Assembly: GCA_029262115.1 (NCBI GenBank)
Contig: JAJCZZ010000010.1
Location: forward strand, 84,730-148,729
DNA length: 64,000 nt
Source: Gemmatimonadota bacterium
Lineage (GTDB): Bacteria > Gemmatimonadota > Gemmatimonadetes > Longimicrobiales > Gaopeijiaceae
Direction of reading: 5' to 3'
The notes below the pieces were generated by a model. The model had not been told where the DNA came from. It was given only the letters and a program-made list of their open reading frames with translations, and did no database searches. A program made the translations under genes and the position numbers. Shown piece after piece: positions 43,420-52,484 of this stretch (position 1 is the stretch's first letter; each line of letters opens with the position of its first letter).

Positions 43420-44289
43420 TCAGACCCGACTGAGAATTCGTTCCAGCCGCCGCCCTGCCCCGCGGTTGCCGAGGTTGCTGACGTAGATCTTGTCGGCCCC
43501 CACCGAACGGAGTTCGCGAATCGTGCGGGCGCAGATCTCCTCCGCGGTGGCCGATTCGAACTCGCGCGTCAATTCAGCGGCCGGCACGGGAAAGAAGCCG
43601 TCGAGCGCCTTCAGCGTTCTGGGGTTGGCGGATCGGTAGAAGAACACGCCGAACACGAGCGGGATATCCACCCCCCCACGCTCCCGCTCGGCCAGCAACG
43701 CCTCGACCCCGCCGAGGCCGTAGTGCGAGACCACCTGCGTCAGCGCATACTCCGCGTGCGCCCCGGACGCGGTCAGGAAACCCATCTGCTGGGACGCCGA
43801 CCGATGAGGGTTCGCCCACCCGCCCAACGCCAGCGACGGGGTCTTCTCCCGGATCATTCCCCGGAGCTCCTCCGCATGTGTGACGCACCGCGGCGGGCCA
43901 ACGTCTTTGTCTCCTCCCAGAACCGTGAGCGTGTCGAAGCCCTGGGACGAGGCACGGTCAGCGAACAGCAGGCAATATTCCAACGTGTGCTTGCAGGTGA
44001 GGATCGGCACGATCCGACGCAGGTCCACCTCCTCGCCGACGTTGGCGCCTACATGCCCCAGGTTCTCCTCTTCCCGGTGCCCGACCGCGTTGTCGGTGAG
44101 AAAGACGAAGAGGTCCTTCCCGGTGAGTCGTCTCAGGGAGTGGTGGAGATCGATCCACGCGTCCATGCCGGACGCACCGGGCAGTTCGCTCGGAGGGGGT
44201 CGTAGCTCGACCGTGACCAGAGGGTCCGGTCGACGGAGGTGTTCCAGCAGCAGGGCGGACGCGGTAACCGGTCCGCCACTCCGGGACAT
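43420..44289 (-). CDS. Methylenetetrahydrofolate reductase-like protein
   Basis: A 289-residue TIM-barrel protein of the MTHFR family: LVTVELRPPPSEL near the start with the early Glu of the FAD enzyme, DTLTVLGGDKD, GGWANPHRS, a Gln-containing ALTQVVSHYG and the closing KIYVSNLGNR. It could be a second, divergent methylene-THF reductase beside the one in the fused gene. ATG 44289 is preferred because it overlaps the peptidase stop as ATGA; longer forms would lie inside the peptidase gene. Cofactor use is not certain. Confidence 0.8.
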   Translation of the reverse strand: MSRSGGPVTASALLLEHLRRPDPLVTVELRPPPSELPGASGMDAWIDLHHSLRRLTGKDLFVFLTDNAVGHREEENLGHVGANVGEEVDLRRIVPILTCKHTLEYCLLFADRASSQGFDTLTVLGGDKDVGPPRCVTHAEELRGMIREKTPSLALGGWANPHRSASQQMGFLTASGAHAEYALTQVVSHYGLGGVEALLAERERGGVDIPLVFGVFFYRSANPRTLKALDGFFPVPAAELTREFESATAEEICARTIRELRSVGADKIYVSNLGNRGAGRRLERILSRV

Positions 44290-45620
44290 CACCCCGACCC
44301 CACCAGGTCCTCGACCTCGTCGGCCGCGCTCGGCAGCCCGGCGGTGAGGTTCTCCGGGTCGCCCGACGTGACATGTACGTCGTCCTCCACCCGGACGCCG
44401 ATGCCCGACAACCCGTCCGGGACCCCGTCGATTCCGGCCCGGAAGTAGAGTCCCGGTTCCACCGTCAGGACCATCCCCGGCTCCAGACGACGTGACGAGC
44501 CGTCCCGGACGTACGCTCCGGGGTCGTGAACGTCCAGCCCGAGCCAGTGTGAGGTGTTGTGGGGGAAGTACGGGCGGTGCGCCCCCCCTTCGATCAGGTC
44601 CTCGACTGCCCCGCTCACCACGCCGAGGTCCACGAGGCCCTCCACGATGACGCGCAGGGCCGCGCGGTGGATATCGTCGATGGACGAGCCGGGACGACAC
44701 GCAGCCACGCCCGCACCCCTGGCCGCGTCGACGACGTCGTACACGGTTCGCTGCATCGGCGTGAACCGTCCCGCCGCGGGAACGGTTCTTGTGACATCAC
44801 CGTGGTACATGTCGTGCTCGGCTCCGGCATCGATCAGGACCAGATCGCCTTCAGATACGACACTGTTGTTCTTGACGTAGTGCAGAATACACGCATTCGA
44901 TCCCGCCCCGACGATCGTTGCGAAGCCAGGCCCGGTCGCGCCCTGGGCGCGGAAGGACCCTTCCACGGCGGCTTCGACGGCCCACTCGCCCAGGCCGGGC
45001 TGAAGGAAAGCAATACCCGTGCGATGCCCCTCGACGGTCATACGCGCCGCCTCGCGAAGGGTGTGGACCTCCCACTCGTCCTTGATCGAACGCAGCTCGT
45101 CCAGGACGAGGGCAGGATCGATCACGCCCCGCGGTCCCCGTCCCGACCGCTGCGCCCGGGACCTCCCGGACGACAGCACCTCCACGACCCGTCGCTGCAG
45201 CGCGCGATCCTCGCCCAGCCGGAAGTAGATACGGTCGGCGTCGGCGACGAGCGACGGAAAACGACGCCCGAGTTCCGACAGTCCGTGCACCTCATCCGCG
45301 CCGAACGCTTCCGCGGCGGCTTCCGGCCCCAACCGCGGCCCGTGCCAGAGCTCGTGCACCGGGTCGCGCTCGGCCACGAACAGGACGAAGCGCGGCTCGG
45401 CCCCGCCGGTCAGAACGGCAACGGTTCCGGGCTCGGTCGCGCCCGTGAGGTAGTACAACTCCGAGTCCGGTCGGTACACGTGCTCCGTGTCACCCGACCG
45501 AATCCGGGGAGTGGCCGCGGGGAGTACCATCGCATCGCCATCGAGTGCCTGGAACGCACGCGCGCGCCGGCCTCGAAAATCGGGGCCTTGCAGCGAGGCG
45601 GATGCAGGGGTTCGGTCCAT
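44289..45620 (-). CDS. Xaa-Pro aminopeptidase, M24B family
   Basis: A 443-residue cytosolic metallopeptidase removing residues before proline. The N-terminal creatinase-like half spans about 1-170. The C-terminal pita-bread domain has the five metal ligands: two Asp in VLIDAGAEHDMYHGDVTRT, His in HNTSHWLGLDVHD, Glu in LTVEPGLYF and Glu in GVRVEDDVHV. ATG 45620 was chosen; longer in-frame forms have no ribosome-binding site. It overlaps the MTHFR-like gene by four bases, so the two are co-translated, though no metabolic link is obvious. Divergent from the exported operon that follows. Confidence 0.93.
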   Translation of the reverse strand: MDRTPASASLQGPDFRGRRARAFQALDGDAMVLPAATPRIRSGDTEHVYRPDSELYYLTGATEPGTVAVLTGGAEPRFVLFVAERDPVHELWHGPRLGPEAAAEAFGADEVHGLSELGRRFPSLVADADRIYFRLGEDRALQRRVVEVLSSGRSRAQRSGRGPRGVIDPALVLDELRSIKDEWEVHTLREAARMTVEGHRTGIAFLQPGLGEWAVEAAVEGSFRAQGATGPGFATIVGAGSNACILHYVKNNSVVSEGDLVLIDAGAEHDMYHGDVTRTVPAAGRFTPMQRTVYDVVDAARGAGVAACRPGSSIDDIHRAALRVIVEGLVDLGVVSGAVEDLIEGGAHRPYFPHNTSHWLGLDVHDPGAYVRDGSSRRLEPGMVLTVEPGLYFRAGIDGVPDGLSGIGVRVEDDVHVTSGDPENLTAGLPSAADEVEDLVGSG

Positions 45621-45762
45621 GGAGCAGAAGGTAGCGCGTGCTCTGTCCGACCGGCACCCGGCGGGACCGACTCGAGTGGGTCGCGGACACGCCGCGGTCG
45701 GCTCTACGTTCTCGGCTCTACGTTCATTGTCGAACTCCGTGTCCCGCCCCACCCGATCGCCG

Positions 45763-47469
45763 ATGCGCCTCCGCTTCGCCCTCGCCACGACCGCCGTGCT
45801 CCTGACCGCGGGATCCGCCTCCGCCCAGGTAGTTCGCGGAGTCGTGATGGAGGAGATCGGCCAGAAGCCGGTGAGCGGTGCGATGGTCCTGTTGATCGAT
45901 CACGACGACCGCATCGTGGCGAAGGTCCTGACGGGTGCGGCCGGCGGGTTCTCGTTCGACTCCGACAACCCGGGCCGGTTTCGTCTGCGTGTCGAGCGCA
46001 TCGGGTTCGAGACCGTGGTGTCGGATCCGTTCGACGTCCCGGTGACCGGCACGTTCCAGACGGTCGCGGTCCGGGTGAGGGCCGTGGAAATCCCGGGGCT
46101 CGATGTCGAGGGCGCGCCGCGATGCGAGGTTCGTCCCGAGGAGGGAAAGGCGACTGCCCGTGTGTGGGAGGAAGTCCGCAAGGCGCTTCAGGCGGCGGCC
46201 TGGACCCTCGACTCGCAGATCTACATGTACACGCTGATGCGAGTGGAGCGAGAACTCGACTCGAAGGGAAAGCAGATCGTCCGAGAGGCGCGCTATTTCA
46301 ACCGCTCGCGAGCGCCCTTTGTGAGCCAGCCGGCCGACGTCCTCGTGGAACGGGGGTTCGTGCGGGCGGACAGCGTCGGCACCGTGTACTTCGCCCCGGA
46401 CGCGGAGGCGCTCCTGTCCGACCCGTTCCTCGATACGCACTGCATGGGTCTTCGCCAGGGGGAGCGCGGTTTGATCGGGCTGACGTTCGAGCCGGTGCGA
46501 GACCGTCGCGTCCCGGATATTGCCGGAACCATCTGGCTCGACGCCGCCACTGCCACACTCCGGCGACTCGAGTTCCGCTATGTGAACCTGATCGACGACT
46601 CCACGCTCGGCGATCCGGGTGGGTGGGTGGCATTCGCGCACCTCCCGGACGGGACGTGGATCGTGCGGGAGTGGGCCATCCGCATGCCGGTCCTCGACAT
46701 CGACGGTCCCTTCCAGCGCCGGGTCCGCCGGGTCGCGTACCGCGACGACGCCGGGGTCGTCTGGCGGGTGGTCGATCGCTCCGGCTCCGTGGTGATGGAG
46801 GCTACGACCGGTACGGTGGGTGGCTCCGTCATGGATTCGACGGGCGCGAGCCCGCTCGCGGGCACGCGCCTCCGCTCCCTCGTGAGCGGCGAGACGACCA
46901 CGTCCGCCGCCGATGGAGGCTTTCTCCTGACGGGACTCCCTCCCGGGCCCACCATGGTCGCGCTGACCCACCCCTCTCTCGACTCGCTGGGGCTATCGGC
47001 TCCACCCGTGACGGTGGACGCGCCGATGGGCCAGTTCGTCACGGTGCGTTCGCGCTTTCCGGGAGTTCTGGAGGCCCTCTCCTGGACGTGCGGCGGAGAG
47101 CAGCGGCCTGAGGGGACCGCCGTGGTCGTCGGCCTGGTACGGTCCGGCGACGGGAGCACGCCGGAGGGAGCGCGCGTCCGCATTCGCTGGCGCGATCCGC
47201 GACCGTTCGCACCCTCCGCCTGGGCGGAGCCGAAGGTGCCCGGCGAAGATGAACGGGCAACCTGGTCGGTGACGCCCGAAGACGATGCGCGGGTCCTCGA
47301 AACCGTTCTGGCCCACGGAGGTACGTTTGTTCTCTGCGACGTTCCGGTGCGCTCGGACCTGTACATGGAGGTAGAGGGCCCCAACGGCGGAGAGTGGAAG
47401 CGGGCCGTGTGGGTGGAGGCAGGATCTCCGGTGACCCTGATCAGGGTGAAACTCGAATCGAGGCGGTAG
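45763..47469 (+). CDS. Exported protein with two CarboxypepD_reg-like domains
   Basis: A 568-residue exported protein; signal peptide MRLRFALATTAVLLTAGSASA. Residues about 24-110 (VVRGVVMEEIGQKPVSGAMV...) and a second copy near 350-430 (GGSVMDSTGASPLAGTRL...) are CarboxypepD_reg/SdrD-like Ig folds found on outer-membrane proteins in this group. The middle carries YLDSKGKQI-type beta-rich sequence and few cysteines (one in PRCEVRPE). No enzymatic motif is seen. It begins a three-gene operon: the next gene starts one base after its stop. Confidence 0.78.
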   Translation: MRLRFALATTAVLLTAGSASAQVVRGVVMEEIGQKPVSGAMVLLIDHDDRIVAKVLTGAAGGFSFDSDNPGRFRLRVERIGFETVVSDPFDVPVTGTFQTVAVRVRAVEIPGLDVEGAPRCEVRPEEGKATARVWEEVRKALQAAAWTLDSQIYMYTLMRVERELDSKGKQIVREARYFNRSRAPFVSQPADVLVERGFVRADSVGTVYFAPDAEALLSDPFLDTHCMGLRQGERGLIGLTFEPVRDRRVPDIAGTIWLDAATATLRRLEFRYVNLIDDSTLGDPGGWVAFAHLPDGTWIVREWAIRMPVLDIDGPFQRRVRRVAYRDDAGVVWRVVDRSGSVVMEATTGTVGGSVMDSTGASPLAGTRLRSLVSGETTTSAADGGFLLTGLPPGPTMVALTHPSLDSLGLSAPPVTVDAPMGQFVTVRSRFPGVLEALSWTCGGEQRPEGTAVVVGLVRSGDGSTPEGARVRIRWRDPRPFAPSAWAEPKVPGEDERATWSVTPEDDARVLETVLAHGGTFVLCDVPVRSDLYMEVEGPNGGEWKRAVWVEAGSPVTLIRVKLESRR

Positions 47470-47470
47470 C

Positions 47471-48529
47471 GTGAGAATAGGACGGATGACTGTAGTTGCA
47501 GGCATGGCCTTTCTGGTGTCCGCCACGGAGGGCACGGCGCAGGAGCCGGTTTCCTGGGGCGGCGACCTGGTCTTCCACACGTTTTCGATCGCGGCGGTCG
47601 ACCCGGTCACGGGTGAGAGTGGGGTGGCGGTCACCACCCGCGTGGCGTGTGTCGGCAACGGCGTGCCCTGGGTACGGGCGGGGGTCGGGGCAGTGGCGAC
47701 GCAGGCGTCGACCCGGGTCGAGTACGGTCACGAGCTCCTCGATCTCCTCGAGGCCGGCGTGCCACCGGACGCGGCCCTCGAGCGCCTGGTAGGGCAGGAT
47801 GACGGCGCTGAACGCCGGCAGGTGGGCGTCGTGGCGCTGGACGGTCGCACGGCCCAGCACACCGGCGACGGCACATCCGCGTGGGCCGGACATCGTTCCG
47901 GGCCCAACTACGCGACGCAGGGCAACCTTCTGGTCGGACCCGAGGTACTCGCGGCCGTGGCGGCTTCCTTCGAGTCCACGGCAGGAACGCCCCGGCACTT
48001 GGCCGACCGACTGATCGAAGCGCTCGCCGCGGGCCAGGCGGCCGGCGGCGATGCCCGAAAGGGGCGCATGCAGTCGGCTGCGGTTCTCGTGGCGGACCCA
48101 CGCCCGGGAATCGCCCGCCGGCCGGACGGGCAGACGGTGAACATCCACGTATGTGAGAACGCGGCGCCGGTCGCGGAACTCCGGCGGATCCACGACACGG
48201 TCTCCCAGACGCTGGGATACCGCACGCTGGAGCAGGCGTCCGGAAACGACGTGTGGCAACTCAAGGTGATCCTCCACGCCCTCGGGTACCTCCGCCCGGA
48301 TCTCGACCAACTCGAACGCGACCGGGGCGCCGGGATCTACACCGAGGAAGCCGTCGCTGCCGTGGAACGTTTCCGGACCGAGCGCGGCCTGTCCACATCC
48401 GACGTCGGGTCACCACCCGGTCTCGTCGACCCCGCCACCGTCCAGCACCTGTGGGCGGCCCTGGAAGAAGCCGGCAAGGCCGACGACGTGCGCCGGACGC
48501 TCATGGACGTCACGAGGATCCGCCGGTGA
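47471..48529 (+). CDS. DUF1028 (Ntn-hydrolase fold) protein with peptidoglycan-binding tail
   Basis: A 352-residue exported protein (signal MTVVAGMAFLVSATEGTAQ). Residues about 35-255 are the DUF1028 domain: THTFSIAAVDPVTGESGVAV-like start (FHTFSIAAVDP), GVGAVATQA, GPNYATQGNLLVG and ADPRPGIA. DUF1028 is placed in the Ntn-hydrolase superfamily, usually of unknown substrate. Residues about 280-345 (LGYRTLEQASGNDVWQLKV...ALGYLRPD) resemble a PG_binding_1 domain, which would tether it to the wall. Start is GTG 47471; the stop overlaps the TonB-receptor start as GTGA. Confidence 0.84.
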   Translation: MRIGRMTVVAGMAFLVSATEGTAQEPVSWGGDLVFHTFSIAAVDPVTGESGVAVTTRVACVGNGVPWVRAGVGAVATQASTRVEYGHELLDLLEAGVPPDAALERLVGQDDGAERRQVGVVALDGRTAQHTGDGTSAWAGHRSGPNYATQGNLLVGPEVLAAVAASFESTAGTPRHLADRLIEALAAGQAAGGDARKGRMQSAAVLVADPRPGIARRPDGQTVNIHVCENAAPVAELRRIHDTVSQTLGYRTLEQASGNDVWQLKVILHALGYLRPDLDQLERDRGAGIYTEEAVAAVERFRTERGLSTSDVGSPPGLVDPATVQHLWAALEEAGKADDVRRTLMDVTRIRR

Positions 48530-50709
48530 AGGCGGATGGGACGAGGGCAACGCCGGGGCGCATGGGGACCGCCCCCGTGGGAACGCCGCGGAGGGTGCTC
48601 CGGGCCTTCCTCGCGAGCTCGCTGCGGAAGGCGGCACTCCCCTCCCTCGTCGTGGTCGCTCTGCTCGGACCCCCGCTGACCGCCCCGCTCTCGGCGCGCC
48701 AGGTGCCGGACTCCGTGGTCGTCCTCGAACCCCTGACGGTTCGGGTCCTCAGGACGGCGGTGGGGTCCGGGGTCCCTCAAGCGATGTCGGTCCTCTCCGG
48801 TCCCGACCTCCGGCGCGCGAGGGGCGGCGCCTATCTGGAGGAGGTCCTGACCGCTGTCCCGGGCGTGCAGATTCAAAATCGATTCAACCTGGCTGCGGGA
48901 GAGCGGGTCTCGATTCGTGGCTTCGGAGCGCGTGCGCAGTTCGGCATCCGCGGAGTGCGCGTCCTGGTGGACGGCATTCCGGCCACCCTCCCCGATGGAC
49001 AGACCGCGCTCGACCACCTCGACCTGTCCAGTCTCGGGCGTGTCGAGATTCTCCGGGGGCCGGGAGGGGCGCTGTACGGAAACGCCGCGGGCGGTGTTCT
49101 CCACTTCCAGAGCCTCGCGCCCGCCAGAGATCTCACCGTGGGTGCCGAGGCCTCGGGGGGGTCGTTCGGCCTGCGCACCCTCAGGGGCTCGGTCAGCGAT
49201 GGCTGGAATGGCGGTGAGTCGGGGTATCGGGTCTCGGCCTCGCGCTACACGTTCGACGGTTACCGGCCGAACCCGCTCACGGATGGGTCCGGAGTATTCG
49301 GAGACCAGTCCCGCACGGTCGGAACCGCCACCTTCACCACACCCCTGGCCTCCGGTCGTCTCGTTCTCTCGGCCAACGTGATGGACATGTCCGGCGAAAA
49401 TCCCGGCTCGCTTTCGACCGCGCTGCAGGAGTCGGCTCGACTCCAGGCGTTCCGGTTCAACGTCCTCCAGAACACGCGTGAGGATATCCGGCAAGGCCAA
49501 CTCGGCGCCTTCTGGTCGGGCGCGTTGGGCCCACTCGAGTCCGAGGTCGGCGCTTGGGGCATTCGGCGGGACTTCTTCGGCGCCATCCCCCCGAGCATCG
49601 TGACCTTCGACCGCAACGCCGGAGGGCTCCGCGCGCTGGTCCGCAACAGCCGCTCCTCGGGCGGTACGGGGCTGACGGTATCCGGCGGCTTCGAAGTCGA
49701 ACTTCAACGGGATGACCGGACCAACTGGGACAACGACGGCGGGGCCGCGGGCGACCGCACACTGGAACAGGACGAGTCCGTCCGAACGACCGCGCTGTTC
49801 AGTCAGGTCAGGCTCGATCTCTGGAGCCGCGCGGGTCTCCTGGCCGCGCTCCGGTACGACCGCTTCCTCTTCGAGGCCGACGACCGATTCCTGGACGACG
49901 GCTCGGACGACTCCGGGGGCCGGACCATGGACGCGGTCACGCCCTCGTTCGGCCTGGTCGTCGACGCGACCCCGCAGATCCAACTGTACGGGTCGGTCGC
50001 CTCCTCCTTCGAGACGCCGACCACGACGGAGTTGACCAACCGACCGGACGGCTCGGGCGGCTTCAACGAGGAGCTCGACGCGACGCGAGGCACCACATTC
50101 GAAGCCGGTGCGCGCGCCCGCGCGCACCGCCGTCTCTGGCTGGAAGCGACGGTTTTTCGGACGGACCTCGACAACGAGCTGGTTCCGTTCGAGGTGGCCA
50201 GCGCGCCTGGACGGACGTTCTTCCGCAACGCCGGCACGTCCCGCCACACGGGATGGGAGGTCGTGGTCGATGGCCGCCCGGCTCCTACCGTCTCCACGAG
50301 GATCGCCTACACACGAGTGGACGCCCGGTACGAATCCTACACGATCGACGGCACCGACTTCTCCGGGAACCGACTGCCCGGACTGGCGCCCAATCGAGTG
50401 GACGGACAGGTGACCTGGGAACCGAACGGCGGATTCGTTTCGCTACGGGGTCGGTACGACGACGCGATCCCGGTGAACGACGCCAACACCGCTGAATCGC
50501 CGGGCTACTTCCTCGCGGACTTCCGTGCGGGGCTCGAAGCGATCGGTGTGGGCCGGACCGACGTGTCGCCGTGGGTGGCCGTTGCCAACCTCTTCGACCG
50601 GGAGTACAACACCGCGGTGGTCGTCAATGCGTTCGGCTCGCGCTACTTCGAGCCCGGGCCCGGCCGGACGTTCCGACTCGGTGTGTCGGTCAGCGTGAAC
50701 AGCCGCTGA
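48526..50709 (+). CDS. TonB-dependent outer-membrane receptor
   Basis: A 727-residue TonB-dependent transporter. After the signal peptide (LVVVALLGPPLTAPLSARQ) comes a TonB-box-like DSVVVLEPLTVRV. Then the plug domain follows (about 60-170: VLTAVPGVQIQNRF, SIRGFGARAQFGIRG, SSLGRVEILRGPGGALYGNAA), and the 22-stranded barrel ends in an aromatic-rich FRLGVSVSVNSR. The cargo is unknown. It starts at GTG 48526 overlapping the DUF1028 stop with GAGGAT upstream; ATG 48562 is an alternative. Its last 20 bases overlap the convergent glycosidase gene. It probably works with the two co-operonic exported proteins on one nutrient. Confidence 0.9.
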   Translation: MKADGTRATPGRMGTAPVGTPRRVLRAFLASSLRKAALPSLVVVALLGPPLTAPLSARQVPDSVVVLEPLTVRVLRTAVGSGVPQAMSVLSGPDLRRARGGAYLEEVLTAVPGVQIQNRFNLAAGERVSIRGFGARAQFGIRGVRVLVDGIPATLPDGQTALDHLDLSSLGRVEILRGPGGALYGNAAGGVLHFQSLAPARDLTVGAEASGGSFGLRTLRGSVSDGWNGGESGYRVSASRYTFDGYRPNPLTDGSGVFGDQSRTVGTATFTTPLASGRLVLSANVMDMSGENPGSLSTALQESARLQAFRFNVLQNTREDIRQGQLGAFWSGALGPLESEVGAWGIRRDFFGAIPPSIVTFDRNAGGLRALVRNSRSSGGTGLTVSGGFEVELQRDDRTNWDNDGGAAGDRTLEQDESVRTTALFSQVRLDLWSRAGLLAALRYDRFLFEADDRFLDDGSDDSGGRTMDAVTPSFGLVVDATPQIQLYGSVASSFETPTTTELTNRPDGSGGFNEELDATRGTTFEAGARARAHRRLWLEATVFRTDLDNELVPFEVASAPGRTFFRNAGTSRHTGWEVVVDGRPAPTVSTRIAYTRVDARYESYTIDGTDFSGNRLPGLAPNRVDGQVTWEPNGGFVSLRGRYDDAIPVNDANTAESPGYFLADFRAGLEAIGVGRTDVSPWVAVANLFDREYNTAVVVNAFGSRYFEPGPGRTFRLGVSVSVNSR

Positions 50710-51613
50710 CGTCCCGGATCAGCGCCAGCGCGTTGACGACCGGGCGTTCCCCGCTCTCGTCCGACGGTCGGTTCACGGTCTCGCCCCGCACCACCATCGT
50801 CGACGAACCCCCACCGTCGAGGTTGATGGCCTCGACGGCGCCGATCGACTCGAGCAGCGTCGCCAACTCGGGCAGGCTCATTCCAACCGAATAGGCCTGC
50901 CGGCCATCGACGACGATCATCCAGAGGCGGTTCGAGTACGGGTCGAATCCGATGGCCGTTCGGGGATGCCGAGACAGCGCGAAGCCGGGATTCTCCTTCA
51001 CCATCAGGTCGCCGACCCGCAGGCCACCGTCGAGAATCTCGGGGAAGCCACCTACTGCCTCCGTGGACCCGTCGCCGCGCCGGAGGTGGATGGGCCACCC
51101 CGTGTTGATGCTGTCGCCCTCGATGCGCGCGTCGCCCATCCACGGACCGACGCCTCGGCGCCACGACAGCGTCGGCCGTTCCCGGGCCGAGGTCACGATA
51201 CCGTCGACCACTTCGGTCCCGAGGGCCATGCCTTCCGGCGTGAAGAAGTCGGCATTGACCGCGGCGAGTGCGCCACCGGAACGCGCGACCATATCTCTCA
51301 CCTCCTCGTGCCCCCGGCCACCGCCTTCGCGCGCCTCCGACTGCAGAGTCTCGAGCGCGAGGTCGCAGCGGCCCATGTCGGCCTCCACGATGTGCACGGC
51401 CCACGGGCCTTCGGCCGACCACATATACCAGTACCACGTACCGTCTCCGATGCGCTCACCCCGAAGCGTGTCCGGCACCAGCCACTCCACGGCGCCCTGG
51501 GGAGCCTCCCCCGCCAGCGTCCTCGGTGCGTCGAACGGCGCGCAGGCCCCCGCGGTCCACAACAGGGTCAAAAGGATGGCGGCTCTCGGGCCGTAGACCC
51601 CACCGTCGCCCAT
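50690..51613 (-). CDS. Phosphodiester glycosidase family lipoprotein
   Basis: A 307-residue protein with a lipobox (LLWTAGAC) at about residue 24. The core is the NAGPA/DUF2233 phosphodiester glycosidase domain with the hallmark EAINLDGGGSSTMVVRG near the C-terminus and RTAIGFDP in the middle. These enzymes remove sugars from phosphodiester-linked glycans or act on cell-wall polymers. Start ATG 51613 was chosen because the signal peptide begins there. The gene is divergent from the small barrel gene (19 bases apart) and converges with the TonB receptor. Confidence 0.85.
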   Translation of the reverse strand: MGDGGVYGPRAAILLTLLWTAGACAPFDAPRTLAGEAPQGAVEWLVPDTLRGERIGDGTWYWYMWSAEGPWAVHIVEADMGRCDLALETLQSEAREGGGRGHEEVRDMVARSGGALAAVNADFFTPEGMALGTEVVDGIVTSARERPTLSWRRGVGPWMGDARIEGDSINTGWPIHLRRGDGSTEAVGGFPEILDGGLRVGDLMVKENPGFALSRHPRTAIGFDPYSNRLWMIVVDGRQAYSVGMSLPELATLLESIGAVEAINLDGGGSSTMVVRGETVNRPSDESGERPVVNALALIRDVSGCSR

Positions 51614-51631
51614 CCCTATACTCCGGCCACC

Positions 51632-52147
51632 ATGCGACCCGACACGCTTCGCCACACTCGACTTCCACGGTTGGTTGCCTCGACCGCCCTGGGCCTCCTG
51701 ATGGCCGCCGGCCCCCTGTCCGGACAGGACGGCGACCTGCGGATCGGCATCACGTTCGGCGGCATCGGACTGGTCGGCGTCGCCGCGGAGTTCTTCGACG
51801 GTTCGCGAAGCATCGAGGTGACGCTCAGCACGTTTTCGTTCAAGGACGTGAGTGCCTCGGTGGCGGGAAAGCAGTATTTCGGCGGAGCGTCCGTCCGCCC
51901 GTTCGCGGGCGTCGGCCTGTGGGTACTGGCTGCCCCCGCTCCCGACGCCGAGGAGCGCGCCGGCATGGCCCTGGTCTTCCAGGCACCGATCGGCTTCGAC
52001 TGGCGGGTGGGTGGGGACCACTATGCCGGACTCGCGTTGAATGTGAATCGGGCCCTCCTCGTGCGCCGTCCCGACCCCGACAGCGACCGTGAGCTCCAGG
52101 GCCACCTCGTACCGCTGCCCGCGTTCTACTACCGGTACCGGCGCTAG
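51632..52147 (+). CDS. Small exported beta-rich protein
   Basis: A 171-residue protein with a signal peptide (ASTALGLLMAAGPLSGQ). The mature 140 residues alternate short hydrophobic and Gly-rich strands (RIGITFGGIGLVGVAAEFF, VGLWVLAAPAP, GDHYAGLALNV) ending in FYYRYRR. This would fit a small outer-membrane barrel, although no family is recognised. ATG 51632 is used; the longer in-frame stretch upstream is antisense to the glycosidase and rejected. Function unknown. Confidence 0.65.
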   Translation: MRPDTLRHTRLPRLVASTALGLLMAAGPLSGQDGDLRIGITFGGIGLVGVAAEFFDGSRSIEVTLSTFSFKDVSASVAGKQYFGGASVRPFAGVGLWVLAAPAPDAEERAGMALVFQAPIGFDWRVGGDHYAGLALNVNRALLVRRPDPDSDRELQGHLVPLPAFYYRYRR

Positions 52148-52173
52148 CCGCCCGGTCTGATCGCTTCGCCTTG

Positions 52174-52428
52174 TCACCATTCGTCCGGATCCTCCGAGCG
52201 TTCGGACCAGAAGCGGCGCTCCTCGTCGTCGATCTCTCCGATGTCCAGCGGCTCATCCTCGTCCGTGGCCAATACCCCGGTCCTCAGGATCGCACGCACC
52301 GCCTCGTCGTCCACCTCCGGACGACGCCTCCCCACGTCCTGACGTATTCGCCGACGCACTGCGACGCCCGCCACGACCATCAGGCCGACGAGCGCCACCC
52401 AGAGTAGGGTCCACAAGAACGGAATCAC
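52174..52428 (-). CDS. Small single-span membrane protein
   Basis: An 84-residue protein: one membrane helix (FLWTLLWVALVGLMVVAGVAV) followed by a basic stretch and then an acidic C-terminus (DEDEPLDIGEIDDEERRFWSE). The frame is short but has gene-like codon use. It lies 56 bases downstream of the threonine synthase-like gene on the same strand, so it may be its last co-transcribed gene. No function can be assigned. Confidence 0.55.
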   Translation of the reverse strand: MIPFLWTLLWVALVGLMVVAGVAVRRRIRQDVGRRRPEVDDEAVRAILRTGVLATDEDEPLDIGEIDDEERRFWSERSEDPDEW

Positions 52429-52484
52429 AGGCTCTACGGCTCCACCGCCGGCTCGCGGGGAACGAGTGAGGGCCGACGGACCGA

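Noticed and set aside
44290..44700. Extended start for the MTHFR-like gene
   Set aside because: The extra sequence is inside the peptidase gene in another frame and Arg/Gly-rich. ATG 44289 with the ATGA overlap is the natural start.
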